A stretch of DNA of 64,000 bases from Acinetobacter junii CIP 64.5 (GCF_000368765.1 NZ_KB849655.1:1629713-1693712); one strand, 5' to 3'. Shown: positions 44,272 to 53,266, counted from the first letter of the stretch. The notes: a model not told the origin generated them from the letters alone. Translations and numbers: made by a program.

Positions 44272-44550
44272 TTAACGAAAGTTCTGCTGACAGTGATTGC
44301 AGTGATAGTAGGTCAGGGTGATTGGCTTTTTCGGCTCATCAAACATGCTGCTGAATAAACCACCAATGACCGCACCTGCAAGCCCGCCAAGCAGTGGTGA
44401 TACGGGTAAAGGTAAACCCTTTGATATGGATGCACCAATCGTTGCGAACGAAGCTGATGCTGCTAGACCTGTAGAATCAGAACCATTCACCTGCTGATTA
44501 ACCACCTGAATGACTTGATCCGATAAGCAATAAGGACAATTTAAACTCAT
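44272..44550 (-). CDS. Small zinc-ribbon protein with glycine-zipper hydrophobic segment
   Basis: Starting at the ATG at 44550 (AGAGGT 9 bases upstream) the product is 92 aa. CPYC near the N-terminus and CNHC near the C-terminus form a split zinc ribbon. Between them is a hydrophobic glycine-rich segment (SPLLGGLAGAVIGGLFSSMF) that could span a membrane. Function unknown. It sits just before DUF932 and is probably co-transcribed with it; the same order occurs in related Acinetobacter islands as far as I recall, but I cannot check this. Confidence 0.68.
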   Translation of the reverse strand: MSLNCPYCLSDQVIQVVNQQVNGSDSTGLAASASFATIGASISKGLPLPVSPLLGGLAGAVIGGLFSSMFDEPKKPITLTYYHCNHCQQNFR

Positions 44551-44571
44551 AATATATACCTCTAGAAATGA

Positions 44572-44595
44572 CAAAGGCTCGCCGATGGGCAAGCC
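44572..44595 (-). terminator. Possible attenuator before the zinc-ribbon gene
   Basis: On the minus strand GGCTTGCC-CATC-GGCGAGCC (one G-U) followed by TTTGT, 22 bases before the start at 44550. The T-run is short, so partial termination is more likely than full. Confidence 0.45.
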
Positions 44596-44649
44596 TTGCA
44601 AAGTTAAAAAACTCGTTTTCATCTAGATAATGTATATCTGAGATTATTT

Positions 44650-44988
44650 TCAGATCAGATTATATAGGATCTCTAATCTTTGCTTTTTATAGATATTAAA
44701 GGCAACATTGAAACCAGTCTTTACTTCCTCCTCCGCTTCCTCATAAGTACAATCTCTTGAAATATAAAAAAGCTCGATCAATTGCTCTAGATCCAAAGAA
44801 AGAGTGAAAGCCTCCTTGTCATTGAATGTGTCTTTGCCAGGAACCCATAATTTTTTGATTTGCTCGATATGACCTATAGTTAAATATTTCAGCTTATGTG
44901 TTTTCATTTCACTTTTGAGGATAATAGGGAAAATCCAATTATCCTCAAAAGGTTTATCATTACAATAGCTTATATTTCGTTTTAGCAT
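44650..44988 (-). CDS. Hypothetical protein, 112 aa
   Basis: No family is recognised. The protein is soluble, with a helical, acidic C-terminal half (DLEQLIELFYISRDCTYEEAEEEVKTGFNVAFNIYKKQRLEILYNL). It lies 16 bases after the stop of the HUH-type replication gene and could be co-transcribed. It is AT-rich like its upstream neighbours and unlike the DUF932/YqaJ part, so it may belong to the replication sub-module. Confidence 0.6.
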   Translation of the reverse strand: MLKRNISYCNDKPFEDNWIFPIILKSEMKTHKLKYLTIGHIEQIKKLWVPGKDTFNDKEAFTLSLDLEQLIELFYISRDCTYEEAEEEVKTGFNVAFNIYKKQRLEILYNLI

Positions 44989-45004
44989 TTAATCAGCGGA
45001 ATGA

Positions 45005-45976
45005 CTATTCACTTTTCCATTTTAGTCGTTCTAATGTCTTATCTACCCCTCGTCTCGAAGGTTTATAGAATTTGCCATGACCAAAGGTCTGCATATTCTT
45101 TACTTTTATCCTGAGATATTGTTCAATTTTAGCTGGCTCAGTAAAATAACGTACTATTTTTAGAACATTAGCTCGTTTTCCCTCATCCTGTCTATTTACA
45201 CGACCAAGAGCATCATTGCCCGTAGCCTTGTAACTGTCACGATTTTTGGCAGTATTACAGTTATACCCTATTCCAGTCTCATCTGTGATCTTCTTCCAAG
45301 TATCAATAATACAGTCTGCAACGTAACGATCTGCTTGTACTTTATTACCATCATAGAACAACAGGAAGTGAGCGTGATATCCTTTTTCAGTGCCTTGTTC
45401 TAGGGCATAGATATATCCCTGTAAATCATTGAAATGGCGATCCCCATCCTGTAATCGATCCAATAGTTTTCGAATATCTTTTCTGAAATCTGATATATCA
45501 ATAAAGGTACGTTTATCCTGTCTGTAAGAAAGATCAACACGAATAATAGCCAACTTAGAATAATGCTCCAGTAACATTTCCGTGTACTCTAGAGCTTTAC
45601 TTCGATTTCTTAACTCATCTTGTTTAAATCTCTGTACCTCCCGTTGATGCCTTTTTTCAAACTTATCAAAAACAGACTGAACATCATAAAAACTCAGCTC
45701 AGCTAATATTGAGCTATCTATAACATCTGATTCCAAATTTTGTTCTAATTCCAACATGAGTTCGATCATAGCTTCGTTATAGGCTGAATATCTTAAATCT
45801 GGATTATATTGGTCTTGCAGTTCTTTGAGTAAATCACCTAATTCAGACCAGTAACCATCCCATGGTTCTGTACGATTAATAGTATCCTCTACAAAGTTCT
45901 CAATTGCAGTAATAAGAGGTGAATGATTGATTCGAGTTTGTTCCATTGCTATGTACCTGTGGTTATTACATAGCAA
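45005..45976 (-). CDS. Inovirus Gp2 / YagK-YfjJ family rolling-circle replication protein
   Basis: The 323-aa product has an N-terminal helical region and a C-terminal domain of the YagK/YfjJ (inovirus Gp2) type: KLAIIRVDLSYRQDK, GYIYALEQGTEKGYHAHFLLFYDG with the metal-binding H-x-H (HUH) motif at about residue 200, DTWKKITDETGIGYNC and KIVRYFTEP. Such proteins nick a single strand to start rolling-circle replication. In islands they serve excised circles or are relics of filamentous phages. A second Met at residue 11 (45946) is an alternative start. No clear Shine-Dalgarno sequence is seen for either start. Confidence 0.85.
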   Translation of the reverse strand: MLCNNHRYIAMEQTRINHSPLITAIENFVEDTINRTEPWDGYWSELGDLLKELQDQYNPDLRYSAYNEAMIELMLELEQNLESDVIDSSILAELSFYDVQSVFDKFEKRHQREVQRFKQDELRNRSKALEYTEMLLEHYSKLAIIRVDLSYRQDKRTFIDISDFRKDIRKLLDRLQDGDRHFNDLQGYIYALEQGTEKGYHAHFLLFYDGNKVQADRYVADCIIDTWKKITDETGIGYNCNTAKNRDSYKATGNDALGRVNRQDEGKRANVLKIVRYFTEPAKIEQYLRIKVKNMQTFGHGKFYKPSRRGVDKTLERLKWKSE

Positions 45977-46209
45977 TAGGGCTAATCAATAAGAAATTAC
46001 ATATAGGCTTAAATTAGATAAGAGCTCTATATAATGTGAGTGTATATAGAATCATATATTTAATTAGTATTAGTAATATAGCCTTATAATACCCACTAAG
46101 ACTTCAGCTACAAATGCAGTGATTCATTAGGCTTTCATAGTCATATTTCTATTCGTGTACACGTTTTGCCGATCATATTGTGAAGCGACAACTTTTTACA
46201 CCCATCTTC

Positions 46210-47757
46210 TCAAATTGCTGTATCAAACTTTCGTGTGCCTCTACTAAATCTACTTCGAATTTCTTCATCATCAGTAAGTTCTAAAAATTCCTGATATACA
46301 AAAAAAGGTAATATTTTCTTTTCAAATACGTTCCATCCATCACGATCATTTACTTCAAGTAATATCTGAGAAGGTAAATCTAAATGTCTCATTAATGGAA
46401 CTGGCTCTACTTCAATTTCGGGCACTTTATCATTTTCGAAGATGAAGCTTCCTCTACGCTTTAGTAATTCGACAGCATAATCTTCGAATTCTTGCCTCAC
46501 ATTTCGAATACTACCATTAAGTTTGCTTTCACCTACTTGTAGCAAAGTATCGCTATCTATTATCAATACAATATCTTGGAACCATTGATCATTATATTTA
46601 TCCCAAAAATAAAAGAAGTTTAGATATCCTTTAAAACCTACTTCAGGTCTAGCTGCTCTCTTATTTAATTCACTGAAAAATTTTTTAAATTGATCTAATG
46701 TAATTTTTTGGTTATCACTATCTAGCCAAATTCTAAATCTATAGAGAGTAATACTACTAGATCTATAACTTTTAAAATAAGTAATAGCTTCTTGTAATTT
46801 TTTCGAATACTTATTAACGGCTATTTTGAAATTTTCAGCATTTATTCCGCTCACAGTATCATTAAAAGATTTTTTTCTGCTTGACATCGATAATTGAAAT
46901 GTTGGTCGCTTATCAAATTCTCCTTTACTTATTGCATTTTTAAGATCACACACAATATGATTAAGTTCGTTTAAAGGTTTAAAGTAAATTTCCTGATTTA
47001 GTAAATTACGTTCCTGCCCAGTATGCCTGTCAGGTGAAAATTTATAATCTTCCATAAATTTTAAGAATAATTGAATATGTGAGGACAGGTATCTCCCTCC
47101 ATTCATTGCACGTATGGTTTTTAGATTATCAAATAAGTACAGTAGTTCATGACCTAGAGCCGTTATTCGCTTTTGGACCTTTTTCAATGGCTCTTCATCC
47201 AAATCTTTTACACTTTCATCATCAAACATATAAGCTGGTGTGGCGTTATAAGCTAATACCAGTACAAATCGTTCAAGGCGAGACAGCAATCCAACAGTAT
47301 CATTTTGATCATTTAATATCCTATCCACTATTTCTAGGTACGTATTATTAGAGCTATCCGTTTTATAAAAATTTTCGCCAAGCTCAGTCTGTAGCTCAGT
47401 ATAAATCAGCTCAATTACATTCAAATACTCTTGAGCAAATTTGACTTTTTGACTTAACTGTAGCGGTTTTCTGTTAGGATCAATTAAATCTCTAATCTTT
47501 TGAATTTTTCTTGAAGGATAACTCCTTTCCTCTTTGGTTGATTTCCTGATTTCAGTGGGATGGCTCCTCTCCTTTAAGCTACCCAATACTTTATCAAAGC
47601 GACTATCTGCTAAAATTTTTTCCACTAGTAACGATGCAAGATCGTCCATTTTTTCATCAAGAGCCATGACAAAATTTTCGTCTTCGCAACTATCCAATTC
47701 ATTAACTGTATCAATTACGTCATTTTCAGTATCGTTATTAACTTGCTCTAATTCCAT
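46210..47757 (-). CDS. Large hypothetical protein with Gp2-like segment lacking the HUH histidines
   Basis: A 515-aa acidic protein that I cannot assign to a family. Residues about 335-400 (LYRFRIWLDSDNQKITLDQFKKFF..., GYLNFFYFWDK, WFQDIVLIIDSD) line up in order and spacing with the core of the neighbouring 323-aa replication protein (AIIRVDLSYRQDKRTFIDISDFRK..., GYIYALEQG, YHAHFLLFYDG). The HxH pair is replaced by FQDIV. It may be a catalytically dead relative with a different job, such as a regulatory subunit. It reads the same way and lies 234 bases upstream of the replication gene. This relation is my reading, not a database result. Confidence 0.65.
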   Translation of the reverse strand: MELEQVNNDTENDVIDTVNELDSCEDENFVMALDEKMDDLASLLVEKILADSRFDKVLGSLKERSHPTEIRKSTKEERSYPSRKIQKIRDLIDPNRKPLQLSQKVKFAQEYLNVIELIYTELQTELGENFYKTDSSNNTYLEIVDRILNDQNDTVGLLSRLERFVLVLAYNATPAYMFDDESVKDLDEEPLKKVQKRITALGHELLYLFDNLKTIRAMNGGRYLSSHIQLFLKFMEDYKFSPDRHTGQERNLLNQEIYFKPLNELNHIVCDLKNAISKGEFDKRPTFQLSMSSRKKSFNDTVSGINAENFKIAVNKYSKKLQEAITYFKSYRSSSITLYRFRIWLDSDNQKITLDQFKKFFSELNKRAARPEVGFKGYLNFFYFWDKYNDQWFQDIVLIIDSDTLLQVGESKLNGSIRNVRQEFEDYAVELLKRRGSFIFENDKVPEIEVEPVPLMRHLDLPSQILLEVNDRDGWNVFEKKILPFFVYQEFLELTDDEEIRSRFSRGTRKFDTAI

Positions 47758-47910
47758 ATGCTTTTAAGTAAATTACTACTTTCACCCCTGATCAGATCCT
47801 TTAAAATAGCACTTCAATTCCTAGATTACAAACCATTAATTCCTAATAATTTTTACCCCGATTCCTAGGTTTTTCACTATAAATTCCCAGCCCAAAATTA
47901 AATATCAGGC

Positions 47911-47936
47911 AAAAAAAACCACGCTCAAAGGCGTAG
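47911..47936 (-). terminator. Intrinsic terminator after the integrase fragment
   Basis: On the minus strand CTACGC, a 6-base loop, GCGTGG (one G-U), then eight T. It overlaps or abuts the stop codon of the fragment. Confidence 0.65.
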
Positions 47937-48212
47937 CTATACAATCCATTCTTTCACTTGTTTCTCATACAACTTCAGCAACCTTACTTTCTCATCCCAG
48001 TACTGTACTCGGTTATAGGCCGAGCGAATCCTATTCTGAGGTACATGAGCAAGCTGGCGTTCAATTGCATCTGGATTAAACAGATTTGATTCGTTTACAA
48101 CTGTACGGAATAGAGATCTAAAACCATGTGTGGTCATTCGTCCCGCATAGCCTGAATGTTTGATCACAGCCAAAATCGATTCACTGTGAGTAAAATAATT
48201 CAGATATACCAA
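47937..48212 (-). pseudogene. C-terminal fragment of a third integrase
   Basis: Ninety residues correspond to the last third of a P4-type integrase: GYAGRMTTHGFRSLFRTVVNESNL, AIERQLAHVPQNRIRSAYNR with the catalytic Tyr, and the final helix. The first two thirds are missing; only arm-type repeats and the attachment region lie upstream. It is not a copy of either other integrase here, so it records an earlier occupant of the same site, in the opposite orientation. Confidence 0.88.
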
Positions 48213-48273
48213 CTGGTTGTTATTTGTTCATTTAATAATAACCATCAGATGACATAAGAGCACCCTTATATAG

Positions 48274-48297
48274 TTGGGGGTATAAATGTGGGTATAA
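48274..48297 (+). repeat. Arm-type repeats near the right end of island B
   Basis: TTGGGGGTATAA (48274-48285) is identical to the first unit upstream of the integrase at 25760 and is followed by the variant TGTGGGTATAA. This places a copy of the integrase arm site next to each attachment core. Confidence 0.55.
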
Positions 48298-48349
48298 TTA
48301 AAAATATATATTTTTATTTAATTATATTTCATTTACTTATAAAACAAAT

Positions 48350-48445
48350 ATGACTCCCTCTCTCGCCAAATTTAGTTTCTATGATGTCTCATAGAGTTCT
48401 AAAAGCTTAAATCTAAAGGGTTTAAGCTTTTTTTATTGCCTTATG
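48350..48445 (+). other. Right attachment region of island B
   Basis: TGACTCCCTCTCTCGCCA (48351-48368) is a diverged copy of the tRNA-Ser 3' end at 25556, lacking three bases of the acceptor strand. The next 75 bases also align with the left copy, including the terminator. To the right, normal chromosomal genes begin. Between 48446 and 48582 I see no gene. Confidence 0.6.
48401..48434 (+). terminator. Intrinsic terminator in the right attachment region
   Basis: AAAAGCTTAAA (48401-48411), a 9-base loop, TTTAAGCTTTT (48421-48431), then further T. This is the counterpart of the terminator at 25610-25646. Confidence 0.75.
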
Positions 48446-48582
48446 TTTTCCAATATATCCTATTAAATCCTGAGTTGGTTGCGATACGAATTGAGATAGA
48501 GTAATTCATATAAATTTTATTCCTTAATTTTTTATACAAATCCCTAGACGATTCAGATTAAATCAAGTCACAAAACAAACAT

Positions 48583-48612
48583 AAAAAAAGCCACCTCTTG
48601 GGGATGAGATGG
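48583..48612 (-). terminator. Intrinsic terminator after the 90-aa gene
   Basis: On the minus strand GCCATCTC, loop, GAGGTGGC (one G-U), then seven T. It lies about 70 bases past the stop of the gene at 48685. Confidence 0.75.
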
Positions 48613-48684
48613 CAAAACCAATAAGTATGTATTTTTATTCAGGATAAATATTGATACTTCAACAAATCAGTCATATCTGTAGCT

Positions 48685-48957
48685 TTAATTTTTCGAAATG
48701 TTGTCCAATAACTCAGGCTCTAACATAAAAAACTCTCGCCCAAAGTGTTCAACATCCATTTCCGCAAGATTAATTTGATATTCAATCTCACCATTTAAAA
48801 ATGATTGAGAAGTTTGAATCATTTTTCCCCAGCCCAATTCTCGCTCACAGTGTGTCAATAAAAAGTGATATACCTTCGCATCATTGATCTTCAATACAAA
48901 AGCAGTATCAGATAATTGAAGAATTGAGACATTTTCGGAATATTGCACATCAATCAT
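48685..48957 (-). CDS. Hypothetical protein, 90 aa
   Basis: This short soluble protein shows alternating strand-like and helical stretches (VSILQLSDTAFVLKINDAKVYHFLL, IEYQINLAEMDVEHFGREFF). I do not recognise a family. It is the first gene to the right of the island and has its own terminator. It is either an ordinary chromosomal gene or a last piece of accessory DNA. Confidence 0.6.
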   Translation of the reverse strand: MIDVQYSENVSILQLSDTAFVLKINDAKVYHFLLTHCERELGWGKMIQTSQSFLNGEIEYQINLAEMDVEHFGREFFMLEPELLDNISKN

Positions 48958-49342
48958 GAACTATCCCTAATTTAAATGCAGAAATGCTTAATTCATATCA
49001 ATACATAGAAAGCAAAAAAAATTCAATGAAAAAATGATTTTTTATATATTTGTTATATATTTAGTTTTAATTTTTGACACAAAAAAACCACATTTCTCGT
49101 GTTATGGCATAAAGTGTCACTCCTAATATTTATAAATATTTTCTAGGGCATCCCACTCATATAGTTCTGAATCGGGGCAAGTACTTTTGCAGTTTTAGCA
49201 GCTCTTCCCATACATCTCACTTTCAAACAAGCAAAAATTGATCAAAATTTGATATAAAAATTTTTAGTGGGGATAAATCGAATTATTTGCTCATTTTTTC
49301 GCTTGTTTTTTTCTACGGATTATCTATAATTCTCGCCACGTT
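48958..49342 (+). promoter_or_regulatory. Intergenic region with tRNA-Thr promoter
   Basis: No gene is seen. TATAAT (49325-49330) with TTGTTT (49303-49308), 16 bp apart, ends 12 bases before the tRNA and is its likely promoter. The rest is very AT-rich. Confidence 0.6.
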
Positions 49343-49418
<76 letters not shown>

Positions 49419-49422
49419 TTTT

Positions 49423-49842
49423 CTACTTTTTCTTCCTCATCATTTTCTCAAAATGCAAAAGCTCTGGATTTAACATATCCCACTGATTTGCATGACTCAC
49501 AAAAATTTCTGCTTGCGGTTGATACAAACTTGGATCATCCAAAGTTCCTGCACGAATCGAAATCATATCTGGTACTATTTCTGGTAACCCAAACATTTGC
49601 GAGCCGCATCTCGGGCAAAATGCACGTCGAATTGGCTTCCCAGATGCACCAAATGATTCAAAATAATGAAGTTCACCCTGAATATTGAGTTCTGATTGAT
49701 GAAAAAATGCGATCGGCGCATATGCAGCACCTGTTGCTTTCTGACAATCTCGACAATGACAATTAAATTGATAATGTGGCTCTACACTAGCTTGATAACT
49801 GACCGCACCACATAAGCATGATCCTGAATATAAGACTGGCAT
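49423..49842 (-). CDS. GFA-family (CENP-V/GFA domain) zinc protein
   Basis: The 139-aa product has the GFA pattern: GSCLCGAVSYQ, NCHCRDCQKATGAAY and RAFCPRCGSQMFG, which supply the structural and catalytic zinc cysteines. GFA proteins were first described as glutathione-dependent formaldehyde-activating enzymes; most members, including this one, have unproven substrates. I use the ATG at 49842; an in-frame GTG at 49866 would overlap the methyltransferase gene. It is the last gene of a leftward trio with that methyltransferase and an FAD oxidoreductase and ends 5 bases from the tRNA-Thr. Confidence 0.85.
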   Translation of the reverse strand: MPVLYSGSCLCGAVSYQASVEPHYQFNCHCRDCQKATGAAYAPIAFFHQSELNIQGELHYFESFGASGKPIRRAFCPRCGSQMFGLPEIVPDMISIRAGTLDDPSLYQPQAEIFVSHANQWDMLNPELLHFEKMMRKKK

Positions 49843-49849
49843 ATTATTT

Positions 49850-50674
49850 TCACTTTTTGACTGCACTCACCTGAATATACCGCACCAATCCATCATGGTA
49901 GAGCTTTGCACACAACTTGGCAGTCATCTCAATCTTAAGTTGAGCAAAATCAAACGGTTTTTTTATTGCGGTTTTATTTTTTATAAAATTTGAAAAACCG
50001 TTTAAAACGGGTTCTGAAAAATCTTGAATAATGATGTCATCTAGACCATTTTCTAGCAAGTTTAGACGCAATTTTGACTCTGTTTGAAGGTTTAAATCAT
50101 TAACATCCGCAGCCTTTAATAAATAACGGTATTGTTGCTTTTGGAGTTGAGAACAGTTTTGCCAACGGTCAGACCACATTAAATAATGAAAAGCAATTCG
50201 TCCTTTTGAATTTAAAACTGATGATGCTGAGAGAAGAAATGAATTCAAATCACTGTGATAAGCTGCATCCAAACACAGCACCACATCAAATAAATTCAAA
50301 GTAACGGGTTGCTGTAAATCTAAAAAGGATTGGCAATAAATTTCAACCTGCGGTAACTCATGTTGAATTCGTTTGACACATTCAGCTTGCAGCTCCACTG
50401 CACTGAGTTGACGAACATGATACTGCTCAATCCAATGCAATAAACTTGCACCTTGCCCACATCCGAGATCTAAAACACGATCGGAACCTTTAAGCTGAAC
50501 TGCCTCAGCGATTTGATCTGCTAACGTTTGACATGCTAAGGGATAATCCTGTAGCTGTTGCCAATATCCTAAATTACTCCAAGCAAGCCTAGATTCATCA
50601 CCAAGTCGTTTTGCATCTATGGCATATTTATGCCCGATGAGGCTTTCAATCCATGCTTGCTTGAAGCGCTTCAT
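49850..50674 (-). CDS. Class I SAM-dependent methyltransferase
   Basis: A 274-aa protein with the Rossmann-type SAM motif I VLDLGCGQGASLLHW (about 66-80), the acidic end of strand 2 in LSAVELQAECV and motif IV FDVVLCLDAAYHSD. The C-terminal half is variable. The substrate is unknown. The arrangement with an FAD amine-oxidase-like gene 2 bases upstream recalls small lipid-modification clusters (cyclopropane or methylated fatty acid type), but the enzyme is shorter than Cfa and lacks its N-terminal domain. Confidence 0.85.
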   Translation of the reverse strand: MKRFKQAWIESLIGHKYAIDAKRLGDESRLAWSNLGYWQQLQDYPLACQTLADQIAEAVQLKGSDRVLDLGCGQGASLLHWIEQYHVRQLSAVELQAECVKRIQHELPQVEIYCQSFLDLQQPVTLNLFDVVLCLDAAYHSDLNSFLLSASSVLNSKGRIAFHYLMWSDRWQNCSQLQKQQYRYLLKAADVNDLNLQTESKLRLNLLENGLDDIIIQDFSEPVLNGFSNFIKNKTAIKKPFDFAQLKIEMTAKLCAKLYHDGLVRYIQVSAVKK

Positions 50675-50676
50675 AT

Positions 50677-52062
50677 TTAGTAACCGAGTTCAGGTGCAAC
50701 TTTAACTTGTGGTTTAAGTCCAACAAATGGAACTGGGGCACCTAAAATTTCTGCAATATGCATCGCAGAAGTCACTGCTGATTCTAAAATTGGCAAGCCA
50801 TCACATGACCAAGAACCACAATAAAAGACCTTACGATTCTGTTGTAGATGACGTTGTTGAATCTCTTTATTCAAAGCAACAGTTTCTAAATCAACCACTG
50901 CTCGTGTCAATTTAACCTTAGAAATAATTTTCTTTGGATCGATGTCAATGACTGGACACCAAGTTTGGAACACTGCATTTTTTCCCACTAAAGATGGTTC
51001 AACTGCATTAATCCAAACTGTAAATTGTTGGCGGGTAAATTTACGATCCATCATATAGCTCAATACAGCCCAATCTTTACGACGTGCTGGCATGACGACA
51101 GGATCGGTATGAATCACCAAATCACCATCTTCAAATCTGAACTTTTTCAATATGTCGATGTCATCAGCAAATTGAGGCTGCTTTAAGAAATTCTCAATCA
51201 CAGGTGTCGGCGTTGCAATCACAACACGGTCAAAAGCTTTGCTTTCACCTTGTCCATTGTCGACCAATACTTTATCGCTGTGCTCTTCAACCTTCTGAAC
51301 GGGCGCACCACTATGAATTTCAATCCCTTCGATTAAACGATTCACCAAAGCAGGTGTTCCACCTTTCATTCGTAGTAGTGCTTCGCCTTCCGTCAATTGA
51401 CGTACAAATTCAAGTAATGGTTTAGCTGGCCATTCACCAATGGTTTTAGGATGGCATGTACAAATGGTGTACAGCACTGGCATCACCGTACCATGCCAAA
51501 ATACTTCTTCAATATGATATTGATTCATGAATTCAGCTAAGGTGATGTCTTGATTATCTGATTTGAAAAATTGATTAACAGCAGTTTTGAGTTGCAACAT
51601 CCCTTTTACGAGACGCCAGCCATATTGCTGAATGCCTTTGCGGTTATTAATAATCGGAAAGTTACCAATTCGACTGCGCGAAGTGGTCAACCATGTGTCT
51701 GTTTTGTCTTCAAACAACCAACTACACGCCATAAACGTGCGCACTGGAAACGTTTCTATTCCTAAGTGACTGGCTAAACTTAAGGTATTCTTCCAAAGTT
51801 TAGGATTCATCACACGTAAGGGTGCATCAATAATACCACCATCGAATTCGATACTGTGGCTATCCATACCTCGTCCAGCGAGTGCTTCGAATATGGTTAC
51901 TTTGTGCCCTGCATCATGTAGGATTCTGGCGGCAGCGAGTCCTGCCATTCCACTGCCAATAATTGCAATATCCAAAATTTTTGTCCCATCAGTTGATGAT
52001 TTTTCTTGATTATGACTGATAGTTAACCCAAATGCCGTATTAAAAAATACCAGATTCAGCAT
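50677..52062 (-). CDS. FAD-dependent amine-oxidase-like oxidoreductase
   Basis: The 461-aa protein has the dinucleotide-binding motif IAIIGSGMAGLAAARILHDAGHKVTIFEA (about 31-60), GGTPALVNRLIEG in the middle and a C-terminal FAD-contact block VFYCGSWSCDGLPILESAVTSAMHIAE. It belongs to the flavin amine oxidase/phytoene-desaturase-like group. The substrate is not evident; the methyltransferase partner suggests lipid or small-molecule modification. An N-terminal hydrophobic stretch (MLNLVFFNTAFGLTI) precedes the fold and may be a signal or simply an over-long start. Confidence 0.85.
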   Translation of the reverse strand: MLNLVFFNTAFGLTISHNQEKSSTDGTKILDIAIIGSGMAGLAAARILHDAGHKVTIFEALAGRGMDSHSIEFDGGIIDAPLRVMNPKLWKNTLSLASHLGIETFPVRTFMACSWLFEDKTDTWLTTSRSRIGNFPIINNRKGIQQYGWRLVKGMLQLKTAVNQFFKSDNQDITLAEFMNQYHIEEVFWHGTVMPVLYTICTCHPKTIGEWPAKPLLEFVRQLTEGEALLRMKGGTPALVNRLIEGIEIHSGAPVQKVEEHSDKVLVDNGQGESKAFDRVVIATPTPVIENFLKQPQFADDIDILKKFRFEDGDLVIHTDPVVMPARRKDWAVLSYMMDRKFTRQQFTVWINAVEPSLVGKNAVFQTWCPVIDIDPKKIISKVKLTRAVVDLETVALNKEIQQRHLQQNRKVFYCGSWSCDGLPILESAVTSAMHIAEILGAPVPFVGLKPQVKVAPELGY

Positions 52063-52224
52063 TTAAGCCATACTTTTGTAGTAATAATGTCTTCATGTAT
52101 TGTTACATTTAGCACAGCTGATTTTTTAATCGTAAGCTTATGAATAAATTAATTTTATTATTAAATGAATAATAAAAATATACAGATCGTTCTTTATTTT
52201 TCCATTTTTCACGCTGATCCCCCT

Positions 52225-52385
52225 TTGCAAGTCACAAAAATGGGGCTATTCTGATTACACAACAATGAAAACTGAGTCACATAATAAACTGCATAATTAT
52301 AAGTGACATAACATTAAAATAATCAATAGAGGAACCTTATAGCCGAAAGCCCATAACGTCAAAGGAGTTATGGGCTTTCTTATAT
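52225..52385 (+). ncRNA. Possible orphan transcript with a strong 3' hairpin
   Basis: In the 343-base gap between convergently placed gene ends, TTGCAA (52225-52230) and TATTCT (52247-52252) are 16 bp apart on the plus strand. About 90 bases later comes a 13-bp stem, GAAAGCCCATAAC/GTTATGGGCTTTC (52345-52379), followed by TTATAT. This could be a small RNA of about 120 bases. The hairpin also serves as the likely terminator of the leftward pirin gene. The rest of 52063-52224 shows nothing. Confidence 0.3.
52345..52379. terminator. Hairpin after the pirin-like gene
   Basis: Perfect 13-bp stem GAAAGCCCATAAC/GTTATGGGCTTTC with a 9-base loop, 27 bases past the pirin stop. T-tracts are weak on both sides. 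Confidence 0.6.
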
Positions 52386-52405
52386 GAATCAATGTTTGGT
52401 TAAAC

Positions 52406-53266
52406 TTAATTCATTATTCCAAACTTACCACGATTAAAATCATTAATTGCATCAACGATTTCCGCTTTATTGTTCATTACAAATGGACCATAACCTTCGA
52501 TTGGTTCATTCAATGGTTGGCCAGTTAAGATCAAGAATTTACTGTTCTGAGTTGCTTGAACAGCAAAATCAATCTCTTCACGGCTTAACACGACTAAACT
52601 TGGAGAATCAATGGTTTGATTACTCAATACAACCTGACCTGACAACAGCACAAACAATGTGGTGTGTCCTTCAGGCACATAGAACGTATGGCTTTGACCT
52701 TCGATCAATTGACCATCCCAAACATTGACTGGACTAAATGTTGTTGCTGCACCTGCAAGGTCTTGGTATTCGCCCGCAATCACACGTAACTCGCTGCCCA
52801 CATCATCTAATGCGATTTTCTGAATCTTGCTAGATTCAATCGCTTGATACTTTGCAGGTGTCATTTTTGAGTGTGCAGGTAAATTGACCCATAGTTGCAC
52901 CATTTCAAACAAACCACCTTGCTGAGCAAACTCAGGAGAATGAAACTCTTGATGCAGAATTCCACAGCCAGCAGTCATCCACTGTACATCACCAGTTTTG
53001 ATCGTACCGCCGCCACCTGCTGAGTCTTTGTGTGTCACTTCACCCTGATAAGCTATTGTTACAGTTTCGAATCCACGGTGTGGATGTGTACCCACGCCAT
53101 GCTGAACTGTAGTTGGTTCAAAGCGATAAGGTGCTGCGTAGTCCAAAAGTAAAAAAGGACTGATTGTTTGCCCTAAGCGATCATAAGAAAATAAGTTGTA
53201 CACTGGGAAACCATCACCCACCCAATGCATATGTTTATTTTGATAAATACCTGTAATCGTTTTCAT
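52406..53266 (-). CDS. Pirin-family protein
   Basis: The 286-aa bicupin has the pirin signature HGVGTHPHRGFETVTIAYQGEVTHKD with the metal-binding histidines, GDVQWMTAGCGILHQE, and the C-terminal cupin ending LILTGQPLNEPIEGYGPFVMN. Bacterial pirins are iron-binding proteins with quercetinase-like or redox-sensing roles. It is divergent from an isochorismatase-family gene, a common pairing in Acinetobacter and relatives, and likely shares regulation with it through the LysR gene downstream. Confidence 0.95.
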   Translation of the reverse strand: MKTITGIYQNKHMHWVGDGFPVYNLFSYDRLGQTISPFLLLDYAAPYRFEPTTVQHGVGTHPHRGFETVTIAYQGEVTHKDSAGGGGTIKTGDVQWMTAGCGILHQEFHSPEFAQQGGLFEMVQLWVNLPAHSKMTPAKYQAIESSKIQKIALDDVGSELRVIAGEYQDLAGAATTFSPVNVWDGQLIEGQSHTFYVPEGHTTLFVLLSGQVVLSNQTIDSPSLVVLSREEIDFAVQATQNSKFLILTGQPLNEPIEGYGPFVMNNKAEIVDAINDFNRGKFGIMN

